Shown one piece after another: positions 1-7,081 of a DNA stretch of 19,422 nt. The stretch is taken from contig JBFYZZ010000132.1 in the NCBI GenBank assembly GCA_041309225.1, forward strand, positions 1 through 19,422, in the 5' to 3' direction. The notes under the pieces were generated by a model. The model was not told the DNA's origin. It saw nothing but the letters and a program-made list of their open reading frames with translations, and searched no databases. Within the stretch, counting starts at the first letter, position 1. Every line of letters begins with the position of its first letter. Source of the stretch: JAFGLY01 sp041309225. GTDB taxonomy: Bacteria; Myxococcota_A; UBA796; JAFGLY01. Position numbers and translations under genes: made by a program.

Positions 1-581
1 TCGCGGCACGCCGCCGGCGCGGCGCCCGCGGCGAGGCGCCGGGCGATTTCGAGGACCGCGCGCTCGCCCATGCCGTGCACGAGCAGGTCGGCCTTGGCGT
101 CCACGAGGACGGAGCGGCGGATCCGACCTTCCGCGAAGTCCCAGTGCGCGAGTCGGCGGAGGCTCGCCTCCACCCCGCCCAGGACCACCGGCACCCCGGG
201 GAAGGCCTCGCGGCAGCGGGCCGTGTAGGCGATGCTCGCGCGCTCGGGGCGCAGGCCCGCGCGGCCGCCCGGCGAGTAGGCGTCGTCGTTGCGCACCTTG
301 CCCGCGGCGGTACGGGCGTTCACCACGGAGTCGAGGTTGCCGGCCGTGACCCCGAAGAAGAGCCGCGGGCGCCCGAGCGCGCGGAAGGCCGCGGGCCCGT
401 CCCAGCGGGGCTGGGCGATCACGCCCACCGTGAACCCGTGGGCCTCCAACCAGCGGCCCACCACCGCCACGCCGAACGAGGGGTCGTCCACGTAGGCATC
501 GCCGGTGACGAGCACCACGTCGGGCGGCATGCCGCCGGCCTCGGCCAGGGTCATGGGCAGGAAACGGGTCACGCCGCCCAT
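1..581 (-). CDS. YgiQ-family radical SAM protein, N-terminal part (runs off the left edge)
   Basis: An open minus-strand frame runs from an ATG at 581 to the window edge, giving 193 codons with no stop. It begins MGGVTRFLPMTLAEAGG and carries the family hallmarks in order: VVLVTGDAYVDDPSFGVAV (about residues 20-38), GVIAQPRWDG, RLFFGVTAGNLDSVVNARTA, NDDAYSPGGRAGLRPERA, VVLGGVEASLRRLAHWDF and SVLVDAKADLLVHGMGERAV. These match the N-terminal domain of YgiQ (UPF0313) proteins, usually 600-750 residues long. The radical SAM CxxxCxxC motif would lie beyond the window, so catalytic competence cannot be judged. The biochemical role of the family is not established. The ATG at 581 was chosen because it puts the conserved FLPM motif at residues 7-10; the ribosome site is weak (GGCAGG). 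Its upstream region is the repeat-filled gap 582-1309, where no convincing promoter was found. Confidence 0.93.
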   Translation of the reverse strand, partial: MGGVTRFLPMTLAEAGGMPPDVVLVTGDAYVDDPSFGVAVVGRWLEAHGFTVGVIAQPRWDGPAAFRALGRPRLFFGVTAGNLDSVVNARTAAGKVRNDDAYSPGGRAGLRPERASIAYTARCREAFPGVPVVLGGVEASLRRLAHWDFAEGRIRRSVLVDAKADLLVHGMGERAVLEIARRLAAGAAPAACR

Positions 582-749
582 CCTGCCCGATCCCGCGGAG
601 CCGCGCCAGCGCGGGCGAGGGGTGCCCCGGGCTCGGGGCTCGAGCTCGGGCCCGTACCCGGGCACGGCGGTCCGACGGATCGGGCCGGTGGACGGACGGC
701 GACGGGCGCGGCCTCCTCCGGACGGCGTCGCGATCCGATCCGGTCGATT

Positions 750-775
750 GCGCCCTTCACGCGGATGGATTCCCG
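750..775. repeat. Dispersed 26-bp module, left copy
   Basis: This segment matches 18952-18977 at 24 of 26 positions in the same orientation, with the shared core TTCACGCGGATGGA before one T/C difference. Read on the minus strand it would encode RESIRVKGA, but no plausible gene contains it. At this end it precedes the second dispersed module; at the right end it follows it. Confidence 0.75.
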
Positions 776-855
776 TATCGCGCACCTCCCTGGTCCGGGG
801 CCCCGGCGCCGGTGGGGACCCGGCGCGACCGGGCAGCGCAGTCGGGGGTGGAAGC

Positions 856-948
856 GTCGGCCCGCAGGGCCGGTGCCACGCCGGAACGTCGGCCCGCAGG
901 GCTGGTACCCCCTCGCGGCCGGCGGGGAGGCCCGCAGGGCCGGCCACA
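856..948. repeat. Dispersed repeat module of about 90 bp, left copy
   Basis: Two tandem sub-units starting with GTCGGCCCGCAGGG (856 and 888) are followed by a third related piece. Positions 911-943 are identical, 33 of 33 bases, to 18912-18944, and the alignment extends ungapped to the left to 888/18889 with 6 mismatches in 23. The minus-strand translation gives PALRASPPAARG at both ends of the window, but neither copy is in a credible gene. It is an intergenic repeat family of unknown function. Confidence 0.8.
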
Positions 949-1099
949 ACTCCGAGAGTGGATCCCAACCTGTCGAGATGTGGCCGGATTCCGGCCATAT
1001 CTCGGAGGATTGACGTCAATTCCCCGAGATGTGGCCGCCACGCGGCCAGAACTCCGAGAGTGGATCGCAACTCCCCGAGTTCTGGCCGCGGGTGGATCC
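941..1099. repeat. Tandem 51-bp repeat, about three units, each with an inverted repeat
   Basis: The motif CGAG-N-T-N-TGGCC starts at 974, 1025 and 1076, exactly 51 bp apart. The companion motif CGGCCA-N-A-N-CTC recurs at 941, 992 and 1043 with the same spacing. In the first unit the motifs form a near-perfect 31-bp palindrome (arms 974-988 and 990-1004, one mismatch). In the second, TGGCCGC and GCGGCCA pair across three bases. A 14-bp perfect inverted repeat also links 1041-1054 to 1077-1090. The period equals 17 codons, so one frame reads as a 17-residue peptide repeat, but there is no start, ribosome site or plausible protein around it. I read it as DNA- or RNA-level structure. Confidence 0.8.
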
Positions 1100-1189
1100 T
1101 CCCTCCGGCGGAGCGCACCCGTGCCCGCCGACGGGCAACTCCCCCTACTGCCGATCCCACCTCGGACCCGGTGCGGCTGCCGGATCCCA

Positions 1190-1219
1190 GGTCGAGATCG
1201 AGGTCGAGATCGAGGTCCG
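1190..1219. repeat. 12-bp tandem repeat, about 2.5 copies
   Basis: GGTCGAGATCGA is repeated exactly at 1190-1201 and 1202-1213 and begins again at 1214. It lies just upstream of the promoter of the hypothetical gene. The alternating Arg-Ser or Glu-Val peptides it would encode are a by-product of the repeat. Confidence 0.8.
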
Positions 1220-1309
1220 GACCGCGATCCCGCCCCCGATCGCCCGTCGCACCGCGACGCCCGACCTGCCCGCGCCCCCGGGACTGGGCCGCCTCCAGGG
1301 GATGTCGCC

Positions 1310-1339
1310 TTGACCGGAGCCGGTGCCCTCGTGTACCCT
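1310..1339 (+). promoter_or_regulatory. Sigma-70-like promoter for the hypothetical gene at 1362
   Basis: TTGACC at 1310-1315 and TACCCT at 1334-1339 are separated by 18 bases. The predicted transcript would start near 1346, which favours the ATG at 1362 over the in-frame ATG at 1344. The same TACCCT element is found in front of the right-edge lipoprotein gene. Confidence 0.6.
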
Positions 1340-1361
1340 CGGGATGGAAGTTCTTCTGGCC

Positions 1362-2177
1362 ATGAAATCCCTCCGGATCGCACGGCCGAAGCCCGCGGCG
1401 GGCAACACCGTAGCCCGAAACCAGGCCCGGCCCCCGACTGCGGCGCCGATCGGAGACTGGGACGCCGAGATGCAGCGGACTCGCGGGAACCAGGCCACCC
1501 GGGAGGCGCTCGAGGCGCCGGCTGCCTCGACCGGGCCGGCGGAGCGGGAGGACCGGCCGACCGTCCTGATGGAGAAGCCTCCCCCCGACGCCGTATCGGC
1601 TCCGGCCACGGACAGCAGGCGCCGCATCCGAGCCCGGGATCGCGCGGCGCACCCGGAGGAGGAGGCGATCGGCCGCGAACGGCCTGCGGAAGCAGTGCCG
1701 CCGGCCCCCGAGACCCCCGGGCCCGTGGCTCCCTGGTCGGACTGGAGCGCCCGCCGCAGGGCGGCGGAACAGGGGGTGGCCGAGGCCGTCTCGACCCGGC
1801 TCGAGCACGCGGGGCTTACGGGCGTCTACGTCGAAGGAGCCCAGGCCCGCGGGGGATTCGTCCTGGGGCCCAGCCTCGCCCCGATCATCGAACGCGTGAT
1901 GCAGGCCGGCGGCGTCCTGCCCGACGCCGTCGGCACCGCCATCCGGACCGAGCTGGGCGATCGCGCGAGCGAGCCGGCCGCAGCGGCGGCCATCGAGGCC
2001 TTCGCCCTCGACCTGTCCATGCGGTTCGGTGCGTTCCTCGAAAGCTGTCTCGTCACCAACGTGATCGTCGAGGGGGTCGTGCCGGACTGGGCGCCACCCT
2101 TCTTCCCGGTGGGGCACGTGGTGGGCTTCGGCGAGATGGGACCGGATGGGTTCGCCGGCCACTGGCCGGGGGGCCAA
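1362..2177 (+). CDS. Hypothetical protein, unrecognised; 3' end unresolved
   Basis: A frame with strong third-position GC bias starts at ATG 1362, preceded by GGAAG at 1346-1350 (11-base spacing) and a good promoter. An ATG at 1344 is in frame but lies only four bases after the -10 box. The first 120 or so residues are Pro/Arg/Glu-rich and probably disordered. From PWSDWSARRRAAEQGVAE onward the sequence looks globular, including LAPIIERVMQAGG and FALDLSMRFGAFLES. There is no signal peptide or membrane segment, and I do not recognise the family. The end given here is where the fadD stop begins, not a real stop: the frame stays open to a TGA at 4272-4274, entirely antisense to fadD, and no frame has a stop between 2064 and 2362. 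A frameshift near the G run at 2168-2173, a truncated gene or a real convergent overlap are all possible. Confidence 0.6.
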
Positions 2178-3938
2178 TCACGCGGGTGGATCGTTCGATC
2201 CGGGATGCGAGGCCTTCCAGATGGGATCGGCCTCCTGGAGGTTGCGCCGCAGCACCTTGCCCACCAGGCTCTTGGGGAGCTCGTCCCGGTACTCGATCCA
2301 GGACGGGACCTTGTACTTCGTCATGTTGGCCCGGCACCACTCGAGCAGGGCCTCCTCGGTGAGCTTGCCCTTCCACTCGGGGCGGAGCACCACCCAGGCC
2401 TTGATCCGCTCGCCGGCCTCGACGTCCGGGAGGCCAGCCACGGCCACCTCCAGCACGCCCTCGTGCCCGCCGACGAGCTCCTCGACCTCCTTGGGGAAGA
2501 CCGAGAAGCCCTTGTACTTGATGAGCTGCTTGAGACGGTCGGAGATGGTGACGCGGCCCTGCTCGTCCATCCAGCCGATGTCGCCGGTGCGCAGCCAGCG
2601 CTTGCCGTCCATCTCCACGATGGTCTCGGCGGTGGCCTCCGGCTGGTCGAGGTACCCGACCATGACCTGGGGCCCGGCCACCAGCAGCTCGCCGTTGTTC
2701 TCGGGGCCGGGGGGGAGGGTCCGCCGCGGGTCGGCAGGGTCCACGATCCGCCACTCGGTGCCTGGGAAGGGCAGGCCGATCGTGCCGATCTTGCGGTTGC
2801 CCCAGAACGGCCCCGCGCACACCACGGGCGTGGCCTCGGTGAGGCCGTAGCCCTCGGAGAGCTTGCCGCCGGTGTTGCGCTCGAAGGCCTCCTGCACGGG
2901 GCGGTGGAGGGGCCCGGCGCCCGAGACGCACAGCGTGAGCCGGGAGAGGTCGCGCGTCTCGATGCCCGGGAACTCGGCGAGCTTCTGGAACAGGATCTCG
3001 GCGCCGGGGTAGAGCGCGCCCTCGGGCGGGGCCAACGTCTCGATCCGGCGGATGAGCTCGTCCGTGGGCGGCGGCTTGGGGAAGAGCATCATCCAGCACC
3101 CGCAGGCGATGCTGATGTTCATCACGCAGGTGTGGGCGAACGAGTGGAAGAGTGGGAGTACGCCGATGTCGCACGCGCCCGGCTGGGCCTTGTAGAGCCA
3201 GGCGGCGCTCTGCAGGGCGTTGGACACGCAGTTGAAGTGGGACAGCACCGCCGCCTTGGGCACGCCGGTGGTGCCTCCGGTCATGATGTACGTGGCCGGG
3301 TGTGTGTAGACGTCGAGCTCCACCCGGGGCACGTCGGGCGGCGTGCGGAGGAGGTCCTTGAACTGGAGCGCATCGGGCGGCACCGGGCCGGTGGGGATCT
3401 TCTTCAGCAGGCGACCGAGCAGCCGTTTCAGCGGGGTGAGTGCGAGGTCCGCGATGTTGGTGGCGATCACCAGCCGGAGCGGGGCCTGCTCGCGGATGGG
3501 CGCCACCGACGTCTCGTAGAGGGCGTCGAGCACGATCAGGACCTTGGCGTGGACGGTCTTGAGCTGGTGGAGGATCTCGCCCGGCTTGTAGGTGGGGTTC
3601 ACGCCCGAGAGGATGGCACCGAGGCGCGCGCAGGCGTAGTACGACACCACGTACTGGATGGAGTTGGGGATGAGCGCGGCCACCACGTCGCCCTTCTGCA
3701 CGCCCGCCTTGTGGAGGCCGGTGGCGAAGCGGTCCACCATGTCGTCGAGCTCGCGGTAGGTCACCCACGTGTCGAGGAACCAGATCACCGGCTTGTCCGG
3801 CCACTTCTTCACCGACTCACGCAAGAACTCCCCCAGGCTCTTCTCCGGGAACACCATGTTCTTGGGGACCTCGTCGGGCCAGCCGGCCTCGGCGGTGAAC
3901 CAGGGACGGCTCTCGTCCACGTGGAAGGGACTCGGCAT
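2178..3938 (-). CDS. fadD: Long-chain fatty acid-CoA ligase (AMP-forming)
   Basis: This 586-residue adenylate-forming enzyme would activate fatty acids with ATP and coenzyme A to acyl-CoA for beta-oxidation or lipid synthesis. Family motifs appear in order: the phosphate-binding loop MTGGTTGVPK (residues 219-228), EGYGLTEATP with Glu368, the hinge region RTGDIGWMDEQGRVTISDR, KYKGFSVFPKEVE and the C-terminal LPKSLVGKVLRR, whose Lys is the usual adenylation-domain lysine. Length matches bacterial FadD. The start at ATG 3938 is set by AGGAG at 3946-3950 with 7-base spacing and by a promoter at 3990-4019; a longer frame starting at 4037 would begin upstream of that promoter. No signal peptide is seen, so it is probably cytosolic or membrane-associated. 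Chain-length preference cannot be read from the sequence. It converges with the hypothetical gene at 1362. Confidence 0.93.
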   Translation of the reverse strand: MPSPFHVDESRPWFTAEAGWPDEVPKNMVFPEKSLGEFLRESVKKWPDKPVIWFLDTWVTYRELDDMVDRFATGLHKAGVQKGDVVAALIPNSIQYVVSYYACARLGAILSGVNPTYKPGEILHQLKTVHAKVLIVLDALYETSVAPIREQAPLRLVIATNIADLALTPLKRLLGRLLKKIPTGPVPPDALQFKDLLRTPPDVPRVELDVYTHPATYIMTGGTTGVPKAAVLSHFNCVSNALQSAAWLYKAQPGACDIGVLPLFHSFAHTCVMNISIACGCWMMLFPKPPPTDELIRRIETLAPPEGALYPGAEILFQKLAEFPGIETRDLSRLTLCVSGAGPLHRPVQEAFERNTGGKLSEGYGLTEATPVVCAGPFWGNRKIGTIGLPFPGTEWRIVDPADPRRTLPPGPENNGELLVAGPQVMVGYLDQPEATAETIVEMDGKRWLRTGDIGWMDEQGRVTISDRLKQLIKYKGFSVFPKEVEELVGGHEGVLEVAVAGLPDVEAGERIKAWVVLRPEWKGKLTEEALLEWCRANMTKYKVPSWIEYRDELPKSLVGKVLRRNLQEADPIWKASHPGSNDPPA

Positions 3939-3989
3939 CGGGGGACTCCTGGATGGAACCCGGCAGGGGGTCCGCCGGGGTCGTGCAGC

Positions 3990-4019
3990 ATCGTAGAGGC
4001 AGGGACCGGGCGCCCGCAA
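3990..4019 (-). promoter_or_regulatory. Sigma-70-like promoter of fadD
   Basis: On the minus strand TTGCGG (4014-4019) and TACGAT (3990-3995) are separated by 18 bases. This predicts transcription from about 3983 and a leader of about 45 bases before the fadD ATG. It separates fadD from the long gene series upstream. Confidence 0.6.
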
Positions 4020-4049
4020 AGCCGCTCGACCCCGCATCGTCGGTTCGAC

Positions 4050-4097
4050 CCGTCCCGGACGGCCTCTTCGTGGCCCGACGCCCCGTCCCGGACGGGG
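4050..4097. promoter_or_regulatory. Pair of palindromes between phoH-type gene and fadD promoter
   Basis: CCGTCCCGGACGG is present twice, at 4050-4062 and inside a longer palindrome at 4081-4097 (8-bp arms around C4089). The centres are 33 bp apart, about three helical turns. They lie downstream of the phoH-type stop (4142) and upstream of the fadD -35 box. They could be operator half-sites for a fatty-acid regulator, or hairpins ending the upstream operon; there is no T run after them. Confidence 0.45.
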
Positions 4098-4141
4098 GCG
4101 TCCGCGGCGCGGTGGGCGGTGGGCCGAGCCGGTCGTCGACC

Positions 4142-5503
4142 CTACAGCAGCTGCGCAGCCAGCTCGGCGAGCTCGCTGCGTTCGCCCTTACGGAGCGTCA
4201 CGTGGCCCGCGAGGGGCGACTCCTTGAACCGCTCGGTCACGTACGTGAGGCCGTTGGAGGTGGCGTCCACGTAGGGGTTGTCGATCTGGTAGGGATCGCC
4301 GGTGAGCACCACCTTGGTGCCCTCGCCCGCCCGCGTGACCACGGTCTTGACCTCGTGCGGCGTGAGGTTCTGCGCCTCGTCGATCACCAGGAACTGGCGG
4401 GGGATGGAGCGGCCGCGGATGTAGGTGAGGGGCTCCACCTCGATGATCTTCTGGTCGAGGAGCGCCTGGTACGAGGGCGCCCCCCGGCTCCGGGCCGACC
4501 CGGCCGTGGGTTCGGCACCGGTGCCCCCGAGCAGCAGCTCCAGGTTGTCGAAGATGGGCTTCATCCAGGGATTCAGCTTCTCGTTCACGTCACCGGGCAG
4601 GAAGCCGATGTCGCGCCCGAGCGGGAAGATGGGGCGCGCCACCACGAGGCGATGGTACGCGCCCTCGTCCGCCACCTTGGCCAGCCCGCACGCCATGGCG
4701 AGGAGGGTCTTGCCCGTGCCGGCGATCCCGGCCAGCGTGACGAGGCGGACGGAATCGTCGAGGAGGAGGTCCACCGCGAAGATCTGCTCCTTGTTCCGCG
4801 GGAAGATCCCCCAGACGGCGTCCTTGGTGCGCGTGACCCGGCGGAGGCGGCGCTGGCGGGCGTCGTAACGGACCATGGCCGTGGTGGACTCGGTCTCCTC
4901 GGAACGGAGCACCGCGAACTGGTTGGGGAAGAGGTCGTCGTCCTCCCAGGGCACCCAGCCCCGCTGGTAGAGGTCGAGGATCACCTTCTCGGCGAGGACC
5001 TTCTCCGCGACCCCCGCGTAGTGCTCGTCCACCTCGATGTGGGCCTCGGCGAAGTCCTCGGCGCGCACGCCGAGCGCGTCCGCCTTGAGCCGCATGTTGA
5101 CGTCGCGCGTGACGAACGTGACGCGATCGGCCCCGTGCTCCCGGGACAGGCGCGCCACGGTGGCGAGGATGCGGTTGTCGTTGGTGGGCTCGGCGAACGC
5201 CGCGGGCAACGTGGCGCCGTGGTTGCCGAGGTCCACGCTCAAGTGACCGCCCCCCGGCAGCGGCACCCCTCGGGCCAGGGAGCCGCCGGCCCGGAGCTGG
5301 TCGAGCGTGCGCGAGATGGTGCGCGCGTTCCGGCCGGTCTCGTTGAGATCGCGTTTGAACTTGTCGATCTCCTCGATGACCGTGATCGGGAGCACCACGT
5401 CGCTCCGGCCGAACCCGTGGATGGCCGTGGCGTCGTAGAGCAGGACGTTGGTGTCGAGGACGTAGGTCCGAGGGCCGGAGGTCCGGTGGCGGGGTGGCGA
5501 CAC
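4142..5503 (-). CDS. PhoH-family ATPase with N-terminal PIN domain
   Basis: This protein of about 453 residues joins a PIN-type ribonuclease domain to a PhoH-like P-loop ATPase, the PhoH2/YlaK arrangement thought to act in RNA unwinding and cleavage. The PIN part (about residues 10-140) shows YVLDTNVLLYD, VIEEIDKFK, TNDNRILATVARL and VTFVTRDVNMRLKAD, which supply the acidic residues. The ATPase has Walker A GIAGTGKT with Lys265, Walker B FLVIDEAQN with Asp375, then VVLTGDPYQIDNPY and SNGLTYVTERFK. An extra Gly/Ala/Ser-rich segment lies between LLLGG and YQALLDQ. The start is uncertain: the GTG at 5503 puts the PIN motif close to the N-terminus and lies 13 bases past the upstream stop; longer frames would overlap the neighbouring gene. 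Its partner gene, if it belongs to a toxin-antitoxin pair, is not evident. Confidence 0.93.
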   Translation of the reverse strand: MSPPRHRTSGPRTYVLDTNVLLYDATAIHGFGRSDVVLPITVIEEIDKFKRDLNETGRNARTISRTLDQLRAGGSLARGVPLPGGGHLSVDLGNHGATLPAAFAEPTNDNRILATVARLSREHGADRVTFVTRDVNMRLKADALGVRAEDFAEAHIEVDEHYAGVAEKVLAEKVILDLYQRGWVPWEDDDLFPNQFAVLRSEETESTTAMVRYDARQRRLRRVTRTKDAVWGIFPRNKEQIFAVDLLLDDSVRLVTLAGIAGTGKTLLAMACGLAKVADEGAYHRLVVARPIFPLGRDIGFLPGDVNEKLNPWMKPIFDNLELLLGGTGAEPTAGSARSRGAPSYQALLDQKIIEVEPLTYIRGRSIPRQFLVIDEAQNLTPHEVKTVVTRAGEGTKVVLTGDPYQIDNPYVDATSNGLTYVTERFKESPLAGHVTLRKGERSELAELAAQLL

Positions 5504-5516
5504 GAGGCGTCCGGGC

Positions 5517-6080
5517 CTACTGCGCCTGCAGCTTCCAGGTGCGCGTGAGGCCCTGGGGATCGGTGGTGGCACGGAGCGTCAGGCTCACCGCGGGGCGGCG
5601 CATCTGGACCGTGCCCTTCAGGTTGGCGCCCTCGCCCATGTAGACGTTCAGCTCCTCGCCGCCCGGCGTGCCCGCCAGGGTGGTGATGCGGATGTCGTTC
5701 TCGCCGGGGCGGAGCCAGGGCCCGACGTCGAGGATGATCTGGGGGTCGCCCGACCGGAGCCGGCGCGCGAACACCTCGTTCACGAAGACCTCCACCACGT
5801 GGCCCGAGGAGCCCCTGTCGTCGGTCACGAGCCAGTACTTGCCCACCGTGACGAGGACGCCGCCCTCCGGCGGGGCCGGGGCGTCCTCGGTGGCCTCGGG
5901 CTTCACCACCTTCACCTGGTAGTGCGGCGCGTCGACCCAGATGTTGCCGTTCTTGTCGATGCGAACCTTGCAGTCGGTGAACTGCTGGCTGCGCAGGTCG
6001 TCGGCGCGCACGCCGTTGACGTAGAGCCCGCCCGCGTGGAGGGGCGCGAGGAGGGCGAGGAGGATGGGGAGGCTCGTCAT
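5517..6080 (-). CDS. Small secreted protein of unknown function
   Basis: This 187-residue protein starts at ATG 6080, which overlaps the HU/IHF-like stop by 4 bp (ATGA), so translation is probably coupled. A short signal peptide ends near Ala16 (LALLAPLHA), giving a mature N-terminus GGLYVNGVRADDLR. The mature part has GNIWVDAPHYQVKV at about residues 46-60, a Pro/Glu-rich linker, then a beta-rich region with KYWLVTDDRG, VFVNEVFARRLRSGD and LRPGENDIRITT. The last resembles carbohydrate-binding or PEGA-like beta-sandwiches in style, but I cannot assign a family. No lipobox or C-terminal anchor is visible, so it is likely periplasmic. Its place between a nucleoid protein and a PIN-PhoH ATPase does not indicate a function. 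Confidence 0.85.
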   Translation of the reverse strand: MTSLPILLALLAPLHAGGLYVNGVRADDLRSQQFTDCKVRIDKNGNIWVDAPHYQVKVVKPEATEDAPAPPEGGVLVTVGKYWLVTDDRGSSGHVVEVFVNEVFARRLRSGDPQIILDVGPWLRPGENDIRITTLAGTPGGEELNVYMGEGANLKGTVQMRRPAVSLTLRATTDPQGLTRTWKLQAQ

Positions 6081-6361
6081 GGGGTACCTGCCTGGATTCG
6101 GGCTCGAAGGGCCTGGCCCGCGTGGAAGAGGGGGTGTCGACGGGAGGGGATCGCCACCGGTTCGCCGGTCCGGGGATCGGCGCCGGTGCGGGCCGCACGC
6201 CTGCGCGACTCCAGGACGCCGAACCCCCGGATCTCCACTCGGCGTCCCTCTCGGAGCGCGGTCGCCATCTCGTCGAACATCGTGCACACGGCCTGGGCGG
6301 CGAGGGCTCGGGGCACCCCGCAGCGCTCGGCCATGGCACGGATGAGGTCGGAACGCGTCAC
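6077..6361 (-). CDS. HU/IHF-family DNA-binding protein
   Basis: The 94-residue product has the full length of the HU/IHF family, which bends DNA as a dimer and organises the nucleoid. It shows the N-terminal helices MTRSDLIRAMAERCGVPRA, the core VEIRGFGVLESRRRAAR, the DNA-binding arm RTGADPRTGEPVAIPS with its conserved Pro, and the end HPLFHAGQALRARI. GFG-V-ES-RRRAARTG is closer to IHF and HU-like IHF relatives than to classical HU, so the subunit type is left open. The GTG start at 6361 has GGAAGG at 6368-6373, 6 bases upstream. The stop overlaps the next ATG. Confidence 0.93.
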   Translation of the reverse strand: MTRSDLIRAMAERCGVPRALAAQAVCTMFDEMATALREGRRVEIRGFGVLESRRRAARTGADPRTGEPVAIPSRRHPLFHAGQALRARIQAGTP

Positions 6362-6391
6362 CGACGGCCTTCCGGAGAGGACGCTGTGGAG

Positions 6392-6407
6392 CGCCCCTTA
6401 TGGGGCG
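6392..6407. other. Short hairpin over the lipB stop codon
   Basis: CGCCCC (6392-6397) and GGGGCG (6402-6407) pair around TTAT, which contains the lipB stop. There is no T run, so it could be a weak processing or attenuation site between lipB and the HU/IHF-like gene, or chance in GC-rich DNA. Confidence 0.35.
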
Positions 6408-7078
6408 GAGTGCGGACGGGCAAGCGGGGGATCGGGCGCCGGGCCCCCGGCCAGGGCCCGGATCACCGCCTCCGCCACGGACGGCGCCGCGTCCGCGGGC
6501 CGGGGCGCGGCCTCGCCCAGGAGGCGGGCGAGGCTGGTGATCCCGCCGTCGGTGATGCCGCAGGGCACGATGAGGCCGAAGGGAGAGAGGTCCGCCGTGC
6601 AGTTGAGGGCGAAGCCGTGCATGGAGACGCCCTGCCGGAAGTGGAGCCCCAGGGCGGCGATCTTGTCGCGTCCCACCCAGACCCCCGGGTAGCCCGGACG
6701 ACGGCCGGCCCGGACGCCGAGACCCGCGAGCCAGGCGATGAGGGCGTCCTCCAGGGCCGCCACCGTGCCCTTCACCGTCTGGCCGAACCGGGCGAGCGGG
6801 CAGATGAGGTAGCCCACCAGCTGCCCTGGGCCATGGTAGGTGGCGAGGCCCCCCCGCTCGGTGCGGACGTGGTCGATGCCGAGCCGGGCGAGGGCCTCGG
6901 GGGCCAGGCCGCCCTGGGCCGGACGGCGGCCCTCGGTGACCACCGGATCGTGCTCCAGGAGCCAGAGGACGGGCTCGGCCCCGCCTGCGAGCACGGCCTC
7001 CCGCCGTGCGCGCTGCGCCTCGAGGGCGTCGCGGTAGGGCACCCGGCCGAGCCAGGCCCAGGCGAGGGGGACGGCCAC
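6398..7078 (-). CDS. lipB: Octanoyltransferase (lipoate biosynthesis)
   Basis: LipB moves an octanoyl group from acyl carrier protein to lipoyl domains of 2-oxoacid dehydrogenases and the glycine cleavage system. The 226-residue product has the family signature RGGLATYHGPGQLVGYLI, then GRDKIAALGLHF with Lys139, VSMHGFALNCTADLSPF, and IVPCGITDGGITSL with Cys173; the Cys and Lys are the catalytic pair of the acyl-enzyme mechanism. Length is normal. The GTG start at 7078 lies three bases after the stop of the upstream membrane protein gene and has no good ribosome site, which suggests translational coupling. No lipA is in this window. Confidence 0.96.
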   Translation of the reverse strand: MAVPLAWAWLGRVPYRDALEAQRARREAVLAGGAEPVLWLLEHDPVVTEGRRPAQGGLAPEALARLGIDHVRTERGGLATYHGPGQLVGYLICPLARFGQTVKGTVAALEDALIAWLAGLGVRAGRRPGYPGVWVGRDKIAALGLHFRQGVSMHGFALNCTADLSPFGLIVPCGITDGGITSLARLLGEAAPRPADAAPSVAEAVIRALAGGPAPDPPLARPHSAP

Positions 7079-7081
7079 GGG

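Larger units (their letters stand above)
582..1309. other. Gene-free, repeat-rich intergenic region
   Basis: No reading frame here looks like a real protein. All frames stay open because of the GC content, and their translations are Arg/Pro/Gly-rich or follow the DNA repeats. The stretch separates the divergent starts of the YgiQ-type gene and the hypothetical gene at 1362. It holds a dispersed 26-bp module (750-775), a second dispersed module (856-948), a 51-bp tandem array with inverted repeats (about 941-1099) and a 12-bp tandem repeat (1190-1219). The first 170 bases show no clear structure. Confidence 0.75.

Noticed and set aside
941..1099. The 51-bp tandem repeats as a CRISPR array or as a repeat-containing protein
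   Set aside because: Units are contiguous with no unique spacers and there is no cas gene. There is no start, ribosome site or plausible surrounding protein for the 17-residue peptide repeat.
1190..1260. Arg-Ser-rich peptide as an SR-type protein
   Set aside because: It is produced by a 12-bp DNA tandem repeat in an intergenic region without any start signal.
4142..5503. The PIN domain as the toxin of a VapBC-type system
   Set aside because: It is fused to a complete PhoH ATPase, as in the PhoH2 family, and no small antitoxin-like gene precedes it; the upstream neighbour is a secreted protein.
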